From Alistipes sp. (GTDB lineage: Bacteria; Bacteroidota; Bacteroidia; Bacteroidales; Rikenellaceae), in assembly GCF_020026455.1 (NCBI RefSeq), contig NZ_JAHHQJ010000003.1, positions 124,001 to 188,000 of the forward strand: a DNA stretch of 64,000 nt, read 5' to 3'. Each line of letters starts with the position of its first letter. Positions within the stretch are counted from its first letter, which is position 1. The notes beneath the pieces were generated by a model. The model saw nothing but the letters and a program-made list of their open reading frames with translations. It was not told where the DNA came from and did no database searches. Both the position numbers and the translations under genes were made by a program. Positions 33,445-41,979 of the stretch are shown here, in pieces.

Positions 33445-34809
33445 GTGGCACGGATCGTGCCTGCCCTGCGGGGTATGTACATCGCCCTTACGCTTCACCT
33501 GCTGTGGACCCTCGGCGCGGCCTTCGTCATCACGCGTCGCCAACGGATACCGGCCTCGGCAGCCGCCTGGCTGGCACTGGTTTTCCTGCTTCCCGTCGCC
33601 GGCACGCTGCTCTACGTGCTGGCCGGACACCGCCGTGCGATCCCGGCGCCAGAACCCTGCATCTGCCGGGGCGATGCCGTGGAACAGATCGTCGCCCGCG
33701 GCTGCGGAACCCGCCCCGCACCCCGCAACAGCGTCAGCCTGCTGCACAACGGCAGCAACGCCTTCACGGCCCTGATCGCCGCCCTGCAGCACGCCGCCCG
33801 CTCGATACACATGGAGTACTACATCATCCGCGACGACCGCATCGGGCGCACCATCGCCGAAATTCTGATCCGCAAGGCCCGCGCCGGGCTGGAAGTGCGC
33901 GTCATCTACGATGCCGTGGGTTCGTGGCGGCTCAGCCGCACGACTTTGCGCCGCATGCACGACGCCGGAATCCGCACGGCCGCCTTCGAAACGGTACGCT
34001 TCCCGTGGTTCTCCACACGCGTATCGCGCCGCAACCACCGCAAAATAGTCGTCACGGACGGCCGTATCGCCTTCCTCGGCGGCATCAATATCGCGAAATA
34101 CTACCTCGACGGGAACGACATGGGCAAGTGGCGCGACGAGCATCTCCGCATCGAGGGCGATGCCGTGAAGGACATGCAGCGGCTCTTCATCGCCGACTGG
34201 GCCCGGGTCACACACGAATGCCTCGACCTGCGCCGCTACGTCGCCCCGCACGGCATCCGGCAGCGCCTGCCGATCCAGCTGGCCTGGTCCGAAGAGGGTC
34301 CTTCGCGGCTGACCATCGCCGACGCGTTCGCGGCGGCCGTCGTCCGGGCCAGACGGCGGGTGCGCATCTGCTCCCCCTACTTCCTGCCCCCGACGCTAAT
34401 TCTCGATGCGCTGCGCCTTGCGGCGCGGGGCGGCATCCGGGTCGAAGTGATGATCCCCACGTGCAGCGACTCGCCGCTCTCGGACCTGGTCTCCGACTCC
34501 TACGTCGCGGACCTGCTCGACGCCGGCGTCGAACTCTACCGCTACGACAACGGATTCCTGCACGCCAAACTGGTGATCGTCGACGACACGCTGGCCTCGG
34601 TCGGAACCGCAAACATGGACTACCGCAGCCTGACGGACAATCTCGAAGTCACGGCCTTCATCCGCGACCGCGCGACGGTCCGGCAACTGGCTGCGACCTT
34701 CGACAACGACCTCGCCTCGTGCCGACGCATCACCCCCGCCGAATGGAGGCCGCCGCTGTGGCGCCGGACGCTGGGCGACGCGCTCCGGCTCGTATCGCCC
34801 CTGATGTGA
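33445..34809 (+). CDS. cls: cardiolipin synthase (phospholipase D family)
   Basis: Joins two phosphatidylglycerol molecules to make cardiolipin in the inner membrane. The 454-aa protein has two N-terminal helices (about 10-32 and 38-60) and two phospholipase D HKD motifs: HxKx4D in 'RNHRKIVVTDGRIAFLGG' (about residues 197-215) and 'LHAKLVIVDDTLASVGTANMD' (about 372-392). The first motif and 'GGINIAKYYL' match ClsA. A downstream start at 33475 (MYIALTLHLLW) is possible and would still keep both helices; the upstream one is given. The gene stands alone and is divergent from greA. Confidence 0.93.
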   Translation: MARIVPALRGMYIALTLHLLWTLGAAFVITRRQRIPASAAAWLALVFLLPVAGTLLYVLAGHRRAIPAPEPCICRGDAVEQIVARGCGTRPAPRNSVSLLHNGSNAFTALIAALQHAARSIHMEYYIIRDDRIGRTIAEILIRKARAGLEVRVIYDAVGSWRLSRTTLRRMHDAGIRTAAFETVRFPWFSTRVSRRNHRKIVVTDGRIAFLGGINIAKYYLDGNDMGKWRDEHLRIEGDAVKDMQRLFIADWARVTHECLDLRRYVAPHGIRQRLPIQLAWSEEGPSRLTIADAFAAAVVRARRRVRICSPYFLPPTLILDALRLAARGGIRVEVMIPTCSDSPLSDLVSDSYVADLLDAGVELYRYDNGFLHAKLVIVDDTLASVGTANMDYRSLTDNLEVTAFIRDRATVRQLAATFDNDLASCRRITPAEWRPPLWRRTLGDALRLVSPLM

Positions 34810-35093
34810 TTCCGCCCCTGACGCCCCCCCGGTTCAGAAGGCTCCGGTTCCGAAGGCCCCGCCCATTTTCCCGCTCTCACCGCTCGCCGGCTCTCCTCCC
34901 TCCGCCGCCGCCCGCTCCCATGCCGCACCCGTCCGCGCCCGACCACCGGCCCGCCACGCCCCCGCCGCACCCGTCCGCGCTCGCCTTCCCCGGCACGCAC
35001 CGCAACCGACAGCAACCGACCGCAAATACACCGGTTCGCCACACCCCGAAACCGCACTGCACTCCTCCGCTGTCGCCGCAAGCAATATTTTTT
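34810..35093. other. GC-rich spacer before bamD
   Basis: Repeated short units such as CCGCACCCGTCCGCGC (twice) and GCAACCGACAGC fill this stretch. No credible gene. Confidence 0.6.
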
Positions 35094-35124
35094 TTTGCAA
35101 ATCGTTAATTTATGCGTAACTTTG
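35094..35124 (+). promoter_or_regulatory. full promoter of the bamD-rpoZ-coaBC operon
   Basis: TTTG (35094-35097), exactly 19 bases, then TAACTTTG (35117-35124), a perfect match. The ATG of bamD is 29 bases further on. Confidence 0.88.
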
Positions 35125-35153
35125 TGCGATAAAGCGCCGTAAAAGATTCATAA

Positions 35154-35972
35154 ATGAAGCAGACTTTTTTATACGCCCTTTGCGGAGTGGCGGTTGCGAT
35201 CCTCCTCGGAGGATGCTCCGGGATGAATGCCCTTCTGAAAAGCGGGCAGCCCGAACTGATTTACAGCAAGGCGCTGGAGTACTATCAGAAGGAGAAATGG
35301 CAACGCGCCTCGACCCTTTTCGAGGGCGTGCAGCATTACTACGCGGGCACGTCGCGCGAGGACAGCGTCCTGTTCTTCAATGCCCGCTGCAAATACAAGA
35401 ACCGCGATTTCGACACGGCATCGGCCCTGCTGGACGACTTCCGCCGCAAATTCGGCCGCAGCGCCTTCATCGAAGACGCCGAGGGCATGTATGCGCTCTG
35501 CTTCTACTACCTCTCGCCGGGTCCCTCGCGCGACCAGACGATGACCGGGCACGCGCTGATCGCCATCAACGAATTCATATCGCGCTACCCGCAGAGCGAC
35601 CGTGTCGAGAACTTCCGGAAAATCGACACCGAGCTGACCGAGCGGCTCCACGAGAAGGCCTACCTGAATGCCTACACCTATTATAAAACGGGCAAATACA
35701 AGTCGGCGATCGTGGCCTTCAAGAACGCGCTGAAACAATACCCCGAGAGCAAGCACCGCGAAGAGATCATGTATCTGATCGTCGATTCGGGCTACCACCT
35801 GGCCAGCAATTCGATCTCCTCCAAGCAGACCGACCGCTACCTGTCGATGCTCGACTCCTACCTCTCGTTCAAGGAGGAGTTCCCCGAATCGAAACATATC
35901 AAGAACCTCGACCGCATGGCCCAGCAGGCCCGCGATTACCTCGACCGCAATAACAAGGACAACAACATATAA
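35154..35972 (+). CDS. bamD: outer membrane assembly lipoprotein BamD
   Basis: An outer membrane lipoprotein of the BAM complex that inserts barrel proteins. The 272-aa protein has a lipobox ('ILLGGC', Cys21) and five or more tetratricopeptide-like helical repeats: 'YSKALEYYQKEKWQRASTLFEGV', 'ARCKYKNRDFDTASALLDDF', 'AYTYYKTGKYKSAIVAFKNAL'. These match the Bacteroidota BamD form. It is the first gene of an operon: rpoZ begins after a 1-base gap and coaBC after 12 bases. Pairing with the many barrel proteins in this window makes functional sense. Confidence 0.92.
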   Translation: MKQTFLYALCGVAVAILLGGCSGMNALLKSGQPELIYSKALEYYQKEKWQRASTLFEGVQHYYAGTSREDSVLFFNARCKYKNRDFDTASALLDDFRRKFGRSAFIEDAEGMYALCFYYLSPGPSRDQTMTGHALIAINEFISRYPQSDRVENFRKIDTELTERLHEKAYLNAYTYYKTGKYKSAIVAFKNALKQYPESKHREEIMYLIVDSGYHLASNSISSKQTDRYLSMLDSYLSFKEEFPESKHIKNLDRMAQQARDYLDRNNKDNNI

Positions 35973-35973
35973 G

Positions 35974-36306
35974 ATGGAAATCAAGAAGAACATTCCCAAC
36001 AACACCGTCACGCGCAAGCTGGTGGATCTGGACCGGGAGACGGGCAACGTCTACGAAAGCATCAACATCATCGCCCGCCGCGCCAACCAGATCTCGACCG
36101 AACTCAAGACGGAGCTCAATCGCAAGCTCGCCGACTTCTCATCGCCCACCGACACCATGGAGGAGACCTTCGAGAACCGCGAGCAGATCGAGATTTCGCG
36201 TTACTACGAGCGCCTGCCCAAACCGGTGATCATCGCCACCGAGGAGTTCCTCGACCACGAACTGGTCTACAAGGAGGGCAAGGACGGCGAGTTGAAGGAG
36301 ATCTAA
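35974..36306 (+). CDS. rpoZ: RNA polymerase subunit omega, Bacteroidota form
   Basis: Omega helps assemble the beta' subunit. The 110-aa protein carries 'NTVTRKLVDLDRETGNVYESINIIARRANQI', matching the omega core (T-R-D-...-ETGN-YE-...-ARRA), and a C-terminal tail with 'FENREQIEISRYYERLPKP' special to Bacteroidota. It begins one base after the bamD stop and is followed by coaBC, an order also known in other Bacteroidales. The start is the first ATG and gives the normal length. Confidence 0.9.
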   Translation: MEIKKNIPNNTVTRKLVDLDRETGNVYESINIIARRANQISTELKTELNRKLADFSSPTDTMEETFENREQIEISRYYERLPKPVIIATEEFLDHELVYKEGKDGELKEI

Positions 36307-36318
36307 CATCCGCACGCA

Positions 36319-37539
36319 ATGACATCCCCGGAGACGTGTCCCCCGCTGGCGGGACGCCACATACTGCTGGGTATCACGGGTAGCATAGCGGCCTACAAGG
36401 CTGCCATGCTTTGTCGTTTATTGAAGACGGCCGGCGCCGAGGTGCGCGTGGTGATGACCCCGCTGGCAAAGCAGTTCATCACCCCCCTGACGATGGCCAC
36501 GCTCTCGAAGAACCCGATTCTGGTGGAGTTCTTCGATCCCGAAAACGGAGCGTGGAACTCCCATGTGTCGCTGGGCGAATGGGCCGACTGCTACCTGATC
36601 GCCCCGGCCACGGCCAACACCCTGGCCAAAATGGCCTGCGGCATCGCCGACAACCTGCTGCTGACCACCTACCTCTCGGCGCGCTGTCCGGTCGCCGTGG
36701 CCCCGGCCATGGATCTGGACATGTATGCCCACGAAGCCACGCAGCAGAACCTCCGGACACTTGCCCGACGCGGCGTGCGGATCGTCGAGCCGGGCGAAGG
36801 CGAACTGGCCAGTGGTCTTCAGGGCAAGGGCCGCATGGCCGAACCCGATGCGATCGTCGCATTCGTCAGCGATCTTCTCTGCGAAAAAAAAAAGAGCCTG
36901 CAGGGTAAACGACTGATCGTCACGGCTGGAGCCACGATCGAAGCCATCGACCCCGTGCGGTTCATCTCGAACCACTCCTCGGGCAAAATGGGCTATGCCA
37001 TTGCCGGGGAACTGGCCGCCAGAGGCGCCTGCGTAAAGCTTGTCACGGGCCGCACCTCGCTGCCGACGCCTGCGGGCGTGGAGCGAGTGGACGTACTCTC
37101 GGCCGCCGAGATGTACGAGGCTGCGGTCCAGGCCTTCGACGGGGCCGACGGGGCTGTCATGTGCGCCGCCGTGGCCGACTACACCCCCGACCGGGTTTCG
37201 GAGACCAAGATCAAGAAATGCGACGGCGACATGTACATTCCCCTGCGCCGCACGCGCGACATCGCCGCCGAACTCGGAGCACGCAAGGGCAGCCGCCTGC
37301 TGGTGGGATTCGCCCTGGAAACCCACGACGAACAGGCGCATGCCGAAGCCAAACTCGAAAAGAAGAATTTCGACTTCATCGTTCTCAACTCGCTGCGCGA
37401 CGCCGGAGCCGGCTTCCGCGGCGATACGAACAAGGTGACCCTCATCGATGCCGCTGGCCGCGAAGAGCTTCCCCTGCTGTCGAAGCGTGAAGTCGCCGGA
37501 CGCATCGCCGAACGCATCGCAAAGTTCTTCGCCCAATAG
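36319..37539 (+). CDS. coaBC: bifunctional phosphopantothenoylcysteine decarboxylase / phosphopantothenate-cysteine ligase
   Basis: Two consecutive steps of coenzyme A synthesis in one 406-aa protein. The N-terminal CoaC flavoprotein domain (about 1-185) has 'GITGSIAAYKAAML', the active His in 'SHVSLGEWAD', 'APAMDLDMY' and the clamp 'GLQGKGRMAEPD'. The C-terminal CoaB domain (about 190-406) has 'TAGATIEAIDPVRFISNHSSGKMGYAIA' and 'VLNSLRDAGAGF'. A run of ten A (36884-36893) falls in the linker between the domains and encodes Glu-Lys-Lys-Lys; slippage there would stop translation of the CoaB half. Third gene of the bamD operon. Confidence 0.95.
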   Translation: MTSPETCPPLAGRHILLGITGSIAAYKAAMLCRLLKTAGAEVRVVMTPLAKQFITPLTMATLSKNPILVEFFDPENGAWNSHVSLGEWADCYLIAPATANTLAKMACGIADNLLLTTYLSARCPVAVAPAMDLDMYAHEATQQNLRTLARRGVRIVEPGEGELASGLQGKGRMAEPDAIVAFVSDLLCEKKKSLQGKRLIVTAGATIEAIDPVRFISNHSSGKMGYAIAGELAARGACVKLVTGRTSLPTPAGVERVDVLSAAEMYEAAVQAFDGADGAVMCAAVADYTPDRVSETKIKKCDGDMYIPLRRTRDIAAELGARKGSRLLVGFALETHDEQAHAEAKLEKKNFDFIVLNSLRDAGAGFRGDTNKVTLIDAAGREELPLLSKREVAGRIAERIAKFFAQ

Positions 37540-37561
37540 CACGCAACAGGGCCCCGCGGGC

Positions 37562-37592
37562 TTCGTTTTTTCGTTTTTAATTCTTACTTTTG
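37562..37592 (+). promoter_or_regulatory. probable recN promoter
   Basis: TACTTTTG (37585-37592) matches TAnnTTTG, with TTCG (37562-37565) 19 bases before it as an imperfect -33 element. It is 21 bases upstream of the recN ATG. Confidence 0.6.
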
Positions 37593-37613
37593 AATTCTTA
37601 ATTCCGAATTGGT

Positions 37614-39257
37614 ATGCTACGCCGTCTGTCGGTCGAAAACTATGCGCTCATCGACAAGCTCGAAATGGAGCTGGATCCCCACCTGAACATCATCACGGGT
37701 GAGACCGGAGCCGGCAAATCCATTCTGCTCGGGGCCCTGGGCCTGCTGCTCGGAGCCAAGAACGACGGGCAGGCGATGAAGGACGCAACGCGCAACTGCA
37801 CGGTGGAGGGGACTTTCGAGATCACGGGGAGCGGTCTGGAGGCGTTCTTCGACGAGAACGACCTCGACTATGCCCCCGAGACGACCCTGACACGCATGAT
37901 CACCCCTGCGGGCAAGAGCCGCGCCTTCGTCAACGACGTCCCCGTGCAGCTGGCGCAGCTGCGCGAACTGGGCACTCGCCTGCTGGACATCCACTCGCAA
38001 CACCAGAATCTGATTCTCTCGTCGGAGGAGTTCCGGACCTCGGCTCTGGACACCGTGGCGGCCAACGGGGAGCTGCTGGCACAGTATGCCGCGCAGTATG
38101 CTCGGCTCACGGAACTGCGCCGCCAGCTTGCGACCCTGCGCGAGGAGGCCGCCAAGGGCCGCCGCGACGAGGAGTGGCTCCGCTTCCAAACCGAGGAGCT
38201 GACGGCCGCCGACCTGCGCCCCGGCGAACAGGCCGAACTGGAGGAGGAACTGACGGTGCTCGAAAATGCCGACCGCATCGGCGAAGCGCTGACCTCCCTG
38301 CGCAATGCCCTCGACACCGACGAGAGCGGGGTGCTGGCGCAACTCAAGAATTCGGAGAACGAACTCAACCACATCCGCAGCCACTACCCCGCCGCCGGAG
38401 AATACGCCGAACGGCTGCGCTCGGTGCTGGAGGAACTCAAGGACATCAACGGCTCGGCTGCCGCCGCCTGCGAACGGCTCGATGCCGACCCCGAACGGCT
38501 GGCGAAATGCTCGGCGCGGCTCGACACGCTGATCGCCCTGCAACAGAAACACCGCGCGGCGGACGAGGTGGGACTGATCGCCCTGCGCGATAGCTGCGTC
38601 GCACAACTCGCAGCCATCGTCCACAGCGACGAGGAGATCGCCCGGGCGGAAGCGGCCCTCGCAGAGGCATCCGCAAAGACCGCGGCGCTGGCCGACCGCC
38701 TGCACAAGGCGCGCGAAAAGGCTGCCTCCGGATTCGAGAAACACATCCTCGCAACCCTCGCCCGGCTGGGCATGGCCGAGACGGTTTTCCGCATCGCCCT
38801 GCTCCCCCTCGCGGAACCGGGGCGCACGGGCCGCGACAGCGTGCAATTCCTCTTCACGGCCAATCCGCGGATGACGCCGCAACCCGTCGAGCGCATCGCC
38901 TCGGGCGGCGAACTTTCGCGTGTGATGCTGGCCCTGAAGGCCCTGCTGGCCGAACGGATGCAGCTGCCGACAATCATCTTCGACGAGATCGACACGGGCG
39001 TTTCGGGCCGCATCGCCGACGCCATGGGCGAAATCATCGCCTCGCTCTCGGGCTCGATACAGGTGGTGGACATCACCCACCTGCCGCAGGTCGCATCGAA
39101 GGGCACGGCCCATTTCGTGGTCTACAAGCGCGGCGGGCGCACCGACATCACACGCCTCAACGACGAGGAGCGTGTGACCGAGATCGCCAAAATGCTCTCC
39201 GGCTCGGAGATCACCGACGCCGCCCTGGCCCAGGCCCGCATCCTGCTGGGCAAATAG
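37614..39257 (+). CDS. recN: DNA repair protein RecN
   Basis: An SMC-like ATPase that acts early at double-strand breaks. The 547-aa protein has Walker A 'ITGETGAGKSILLGAL' (about 27-42), a long coiled coil (about 150-390), the signature 'RIASGGELSRVMLALKALL' and Walker B 'TIIFDEIDTGVSG', then 'VDITHLPQVASKG'. The order and length are normal. It has its own promoter after coaBC but may also be read through from that operon, since no terminator is seen between them. Confidence 0.96.
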   Translation: MLRRLSVENYALIDKLEMELDPHLNIITGETGAGKSILLGALGLLLGAKNDGQAMKDATRNCTVEGTFEITGSGLEAFFDENDLDYAPETTLTRMITPAGKSRAFVNDVPVQLAQLRELGTRLLDIHSQHQNLILSSEEFRTSALDTVAANGELLAQYAAQYARLTELRRQLATLREEAAKGRRDEEWLRFQTEELTAADLRPGEQAELEEELTVLENADRIGEALTSLRNALDTDESGVLAQLKNSENELNHIRSHYPAAGEYAERLRSVLEELKDINGSAAAACERLDADPERLAKCSARLDTLIALQQKHRAADEVGLIALRDSCVAQLAAIVHSDEEIARAEAALAEASAKTAALADRLHKAREKAASGFEKHILATLARLGMAETVFRIALLPLAEPGRTGRDSVQFLFTANPRMTPQPVERIASGGELSRVMLALKALLAERMQLPTIIFDEIDTGVSGRIADAMGEIIASLSGSIQVVDITHLPQVASKGTAHFVVYKRGGRTDITRLNDEERVTEIAKMLSGSEITDAALAQARILLGK

Positions 39258-39278
39258 CCGCACGCAACCGATTCCACA

Positions 39279-39302
39279 CGCCGGAGCGCGACCGCTCCGG
39301 CG
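39279..39302. terminator. hairpin after recN
   Basis: Perfect 10-base arms (39279-39288 / 39293-39302) with a 4-base loop, 21 bases after the recN stop. There is no T-run, so termination is uncertain. Confidence 0.5.
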
Positions 39303-39330
39303 CCGTTATATACCCCAAAAAGAACATGCC

Positions 39331-39918
39331 ATGACCGACATCCTCGACCTTGCGGCCGCCAACCGACAGCGGGCCCGCGAGATCATCCGCGACACCGATC
39401 TGGAAGCCGTCTGGCGCTCGGTGGGCGCCGAACCCAACCTCATAGGCTCGCTCCGCACGGGACTGCTGATGAAGCACCGCGACATCGACTACCACATCTA
39501 CTCGGCCCCGTTGCGCGTGGCCGACAGCTTCGCCGCCATGGCCCGGCTGGCCGAAAATCCCCGCATCCGCCGCATCGAGCTGACCAACCTGCTCGACACG
39601 CGGGACCAGTGCCTCGAGTGGCATGCGTGGTATGCCGACGCAGACGAAAGGCTCTGGCAGATCGACATGATCCACATGCCCCGCGGCTCGGCGTGGGACG
39701 GCTACTTCGAACGCGTGGCCGACCGGATCGCCTCGGTGCTGACCGACGAGACGCGCCGCACCATCCTGCAACTCAAGTACGACACTCCCGACGAGGTGAA
39801 GATCCCGGGCGTTGAATACTACCGGGCGGTCCTTCGCGACGGCGTGCGCACCTATGCCGAATTCGAGACTTGGCGCGCGGCCAACCCCATCGAAGGGATC
39901 CTGGAATGGATGCCGTAG
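39331..39918 (+). CDS. nucleotidyltransferase-fold protein of unknown substrate
   Basis: A 195-aa protein. Residues 39-53 read 'GSLRTGLLMKHRDID', which fits the polymerase-beta-type nucleotidyltransferase pattern: G-S, ten residues, then D-x-D (Asp51, Asp53), and a third acid follows in 'LWQIDMIHM' (Asp112). This is the catalytic triad of the superfamily. I do not recognise the specific family; similar proteins are known in Bacteroides. The substrate is unknown, with antibiotic, nucleotide or protein adenylylation all possible in principle. It lies downstream of recN and upstream of the aquaporin gene, in the same direction as both. Confidence 0.65.
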   Translation: MTDILDLAAANRQRAREIIRDTDLEAVWRSVGAEPNLIGSLRTGLLMKHRDIDYHIYSAPLRVADSFAAMARLAENPRIRRIELTNLLDTRDQCLEWHAWYADADERLWQIDMIHMPRGSAWDGYFERVADRIASVLTDETRRTILQLKYDTPDEVKIPGVEYYRAVLRDGVRTYAEFETWRAANPIEGILEWMP

Positions 39919-39997
39919 GTCCGCCGAAAACGCCGCCCGCCCGGAGGTGTCATCAATTTTTAGCACTTTTTTCTGCACCCTTTCCGCTCTTTTTTCG

Positions 39998-40005
39998 TAT
40001 ATTTG
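39998..40005 (+). promoter_or_regulatory. -7 element before the aquaporin gene
   Basis: TATATTTG matches TAnnTTTG exactly, 35 bases upstream of the start. A TTCTG 22 bases before it is a poor -33 candidate. Confidence 0.55.
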
Positions 40006-40040
40006 TATAAGCAAACAGGACATCAGTCCTCTAAACCCCA

Positions 40041-40724
40041 ATGATCATGAAGAAATATTTTGCAGAAATGGTGGGAACCATGGTTCTCACTCTGATGGGC
40101 TGCGGAAGCGCCGTATTTCTGGGTTGCGACGCCCCGGCCGAAATTCTGGCTGTGGCGTTCGCCTTCGGTCTCTCCGTCGTAGCGATGGCCTATTGCATCG
40201 GCGGCATTTCAGGCTGCCACATCAATCCGGCCATCACGCTCGGCGTGTGGCTCTCGAAACGCATGAGCGGCAAGGACGCCGCCGGCTACATGGTGGGCCA
40301 GTTTGCCGGTGCCCTGATCGGATCGGCGATCATCTGGCTGCTCACCTCGACGGGAGCCTACGGCGCAACAACCGCAACGGGTGCCAACGGCTTCGGCGAA
40401 GGCGAAATGGTGCAGGCGCTGATCGCCGAGGTGGTCTTCACCTTCATTTTCGTACTCGTGGTCCTCGGCGCGACCGACAGCGAGAAAGGCGCGGGCAACC
40501 TGGCCGGACTGGCTATCGGCCTGACGCTGGTGCTGGTGCACATCGTCTGCATTCCGATCACGGGAACCTCCGTAAACCCGGCCCGCAGTTTCGGCCCGGC
40601 GATTTTCGCAGGAGGCACGGCACTCAGCCAGCTGTGGCTGTTCATCGTAGCGCCGTTCATCGGAGCCGCCCTGTCGGCAGGCGTCTGGAAGATGCTGAAC
40701 TGCAAATGCGGCAAGGAGCAATAA
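40041..40724 (+). CDS. aqpZ: aquaporin Z-type water channel (MIP family)
   Basis: A 227-aa inner membrane channel with six helices and the two NPA half-helices: 'GCHINPAITLG' (about residues 58-68) and 'GTSVNPARSFGPA' (about 174-186). The Arg after the second NPA and the His/Phe pattern of the selectivity filter fit water-specific AqpZ more than glycerol facilitators. The start MIMKKYF could also be the Met two codons on. It stands alone between the nucleotidyltransferase-fold gene and a shared terminator with the convergent EamA gene. Confidence 0.95.
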   Translation: MIMKKYFAEMVGTMVLTLMGCGSAVFLGCDAPAEILAVAFAFGLSVVAMAYCIGGISGCHINPAITLGVWLSKRMSGKDAAGYMVGQFAGALIGSAIIWLLTSTGAYGATTATGANGFGEGEMVQALIAEVVFTFIFVLVVLGATDSEKGAGNLAGLAIGLTLVLVHIVCIPITGTSVNPARSFGPAIFAGGTALSQLWLFIVAPFIGAALSAGVWKMLNCKCGKEQ

Positions 40725-40740
40725 AACCGGCCTCCACAGC

Positions 40741-40780
40741 AAAAGAAAACGGACCGTTCCTTTCGGGGACGGTCCGTTTC
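40741..40780. terminator. bidirectional terminator between aquaporin and EamA genes
   Basis: Arms 40747-40757 and 40769-40779 pair over 11 bases, extended by three more pairs inward. A-run on the left and T-run on the right allow function in both directions. Confidence 0.85.
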
Positions 40781-40783
40781 GCG

Positions 40784-41698
40784 TCAATGCCGGCGCTGCT
40801 GCCAGCGTTGCACGATTGTCTCGCCCCGGAAGTAGATGAGCAGCGAGCTGACGATGACCACCATACCCGCCACGGTGCTGAAATCGGGGTATTCGCCGGG
40901 CAGCATGATCCAGCTGAGCACCGCCCCCAGGACGGGATTGATCAAACGGCACATGTTGATGTCGCTGACCTTCGCCCCCTTCGTGCGCAGGGCCATGAAC
41001 CAGAAACTGAAGGCGAAGACCGAGATGAAGACCAGCACGCCGAGACTGGCATAGAACCCAAAGGGTTTGGCCCAGAAGGGGTGAAAACCCTCCGCCGAGA
41101 CCCCTACGCCGTAGATCAGCAGGCCGCCGAAGAACATCTGCACGGCATTCAGGAAAATCGGGTCGACCTTGCCCTTGTCCTCCGAAACCGAGATCGCGGA
41201 ATAGCCCTGGAACAGAATGCAGGCCAGCAGCAGGACGATACCCCCGATGCCGCGCCAGTCGAGCGGCGAACCGTCGCTGCCCGTACCGACGATCAGCAGC
41301 AGCCCCGCGAGGCTCACCGCAAGGCTCACGACCTTGTACCGGTTCAGACGGTCGTTGCTGGCCACGAGATGCGCCAGCAGCACGTTGATCAGCGGCGTGA
41401 GGCCCATGACGATCGAACCGATGGCCCCGCTGACGAAATCGACCCCGAAATAGAAAGCCGTATAGCCCAGGAACATGTTGATCAGAATCAGATTGGCGAA
41501 GAGCCTCCGGTGGTGCATGATCTCGCACCACATGCCGCGATGCCAGGTGTAGGCGAAGAGAATGATCCCGACAATGGTGAAGCGCAGACCCGCGAAATTC
41601 ATCGGCGTAAAATCGTAGCTCAGCCCCTGCTTGATGAACGGATTGACAATCGCCCACAATACCGAGGCCAGCATGGCATAGAGTATTCCTTTTTTCAT
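40784..41698 (-). CDS. EamA/DMT-family transporter
   Basis: A 304-aa inner membrane protein with about ten helices, made of two EamA repeats: 'MLASVLWAIVNPFIKQ' to 'LLIVGTGS' (about 8-150) and 'ACILFQGYSAIS' to 'LLIYFRGE' (about 165-292). The family exports or imports metabolites such as amino acids; the substrate is unknown. The start MKKGILYAML was chosen; a Met three codons earlier (41707) is an alternative, and 46 further codons upstream are unlikely. A minus-strand TACCTTTG (41718-41725) lies 20 bases upstream. It converges with the aquaporin gene. Confidence 0.9.
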   Translation of the reverse strand: MKKGILYAMLASVLWAIVNPFIKQGLSYDFTPMNFAGLRFTIVGIILFAYTWHRGMWCEIMHHRRLFANLILINMFLGYTAFYFGVDFVSGAIGSIVMGLTPLINVLLAHLVASNDRLNRYKVVSLAVSLAGLLLIVGTGSDGSPLDWRGIGGIVLLLACILFQGYSAISVSEDKGKVDPIFLNAVQMFFGGLLIYGVGVSAEGFHPFWAKPFGFYASLGVLVFISVFAFSFWFMALRTKGAKVSDINMCRLINPVLGAVLSWIMLPGEYPDFSTVAGMVVIVSSLLIYFRGETIVQRWQQRRH

Positions 41699-41717
41699 AG
41701 CGTGCATTTTTTCGCCG

Positions 41718-41725
41718 CAAAGGTA
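41718..41725 (-). promoter_or_regulatory. -7 element before the EamA gene
   Basis: TACCTTTG on the minus strand matches TAnnTTTG. TTCG 19 bases before it (41745-41748) is an imperfect -33 element, as also seen before recN. Confidence 0.6.
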
Positions 41726-41889
41726 CAAAAAACAGGCGGCAAAACGAAACCGCCCCGGCCCGAATGCACGCCCCGACCCGGAATTCCCCCTCTTTCCGCT
41801 GGAAGACCGCAGAGCGAGCCCCCGCCCCGCCCCGTCCCGCACCCGCCCCGAATGCAGGGCTCGGACCGGGATCTCCCGGGCATCACGAA

Positions 41890-41939
41890 GAACGGGACGG
41901 ATGGATCCGTACCCGAGGTACCTTCCATTCGTCCCGTTC
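41890..41939 (-). terminator. hairpin downstream of groEL
   Basis: Arms 41890-41905 and 41924-41939 pair over 16 bases with one wobble and an 18-base loop. It starts 41 bases past the groEL stop. A T-run is lacking. Confidence 0.5.
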
Positions 41940-41979
41940 GAGGGGTGTGCGGAAATATCCGCTTATCGATGCAAGTCCG

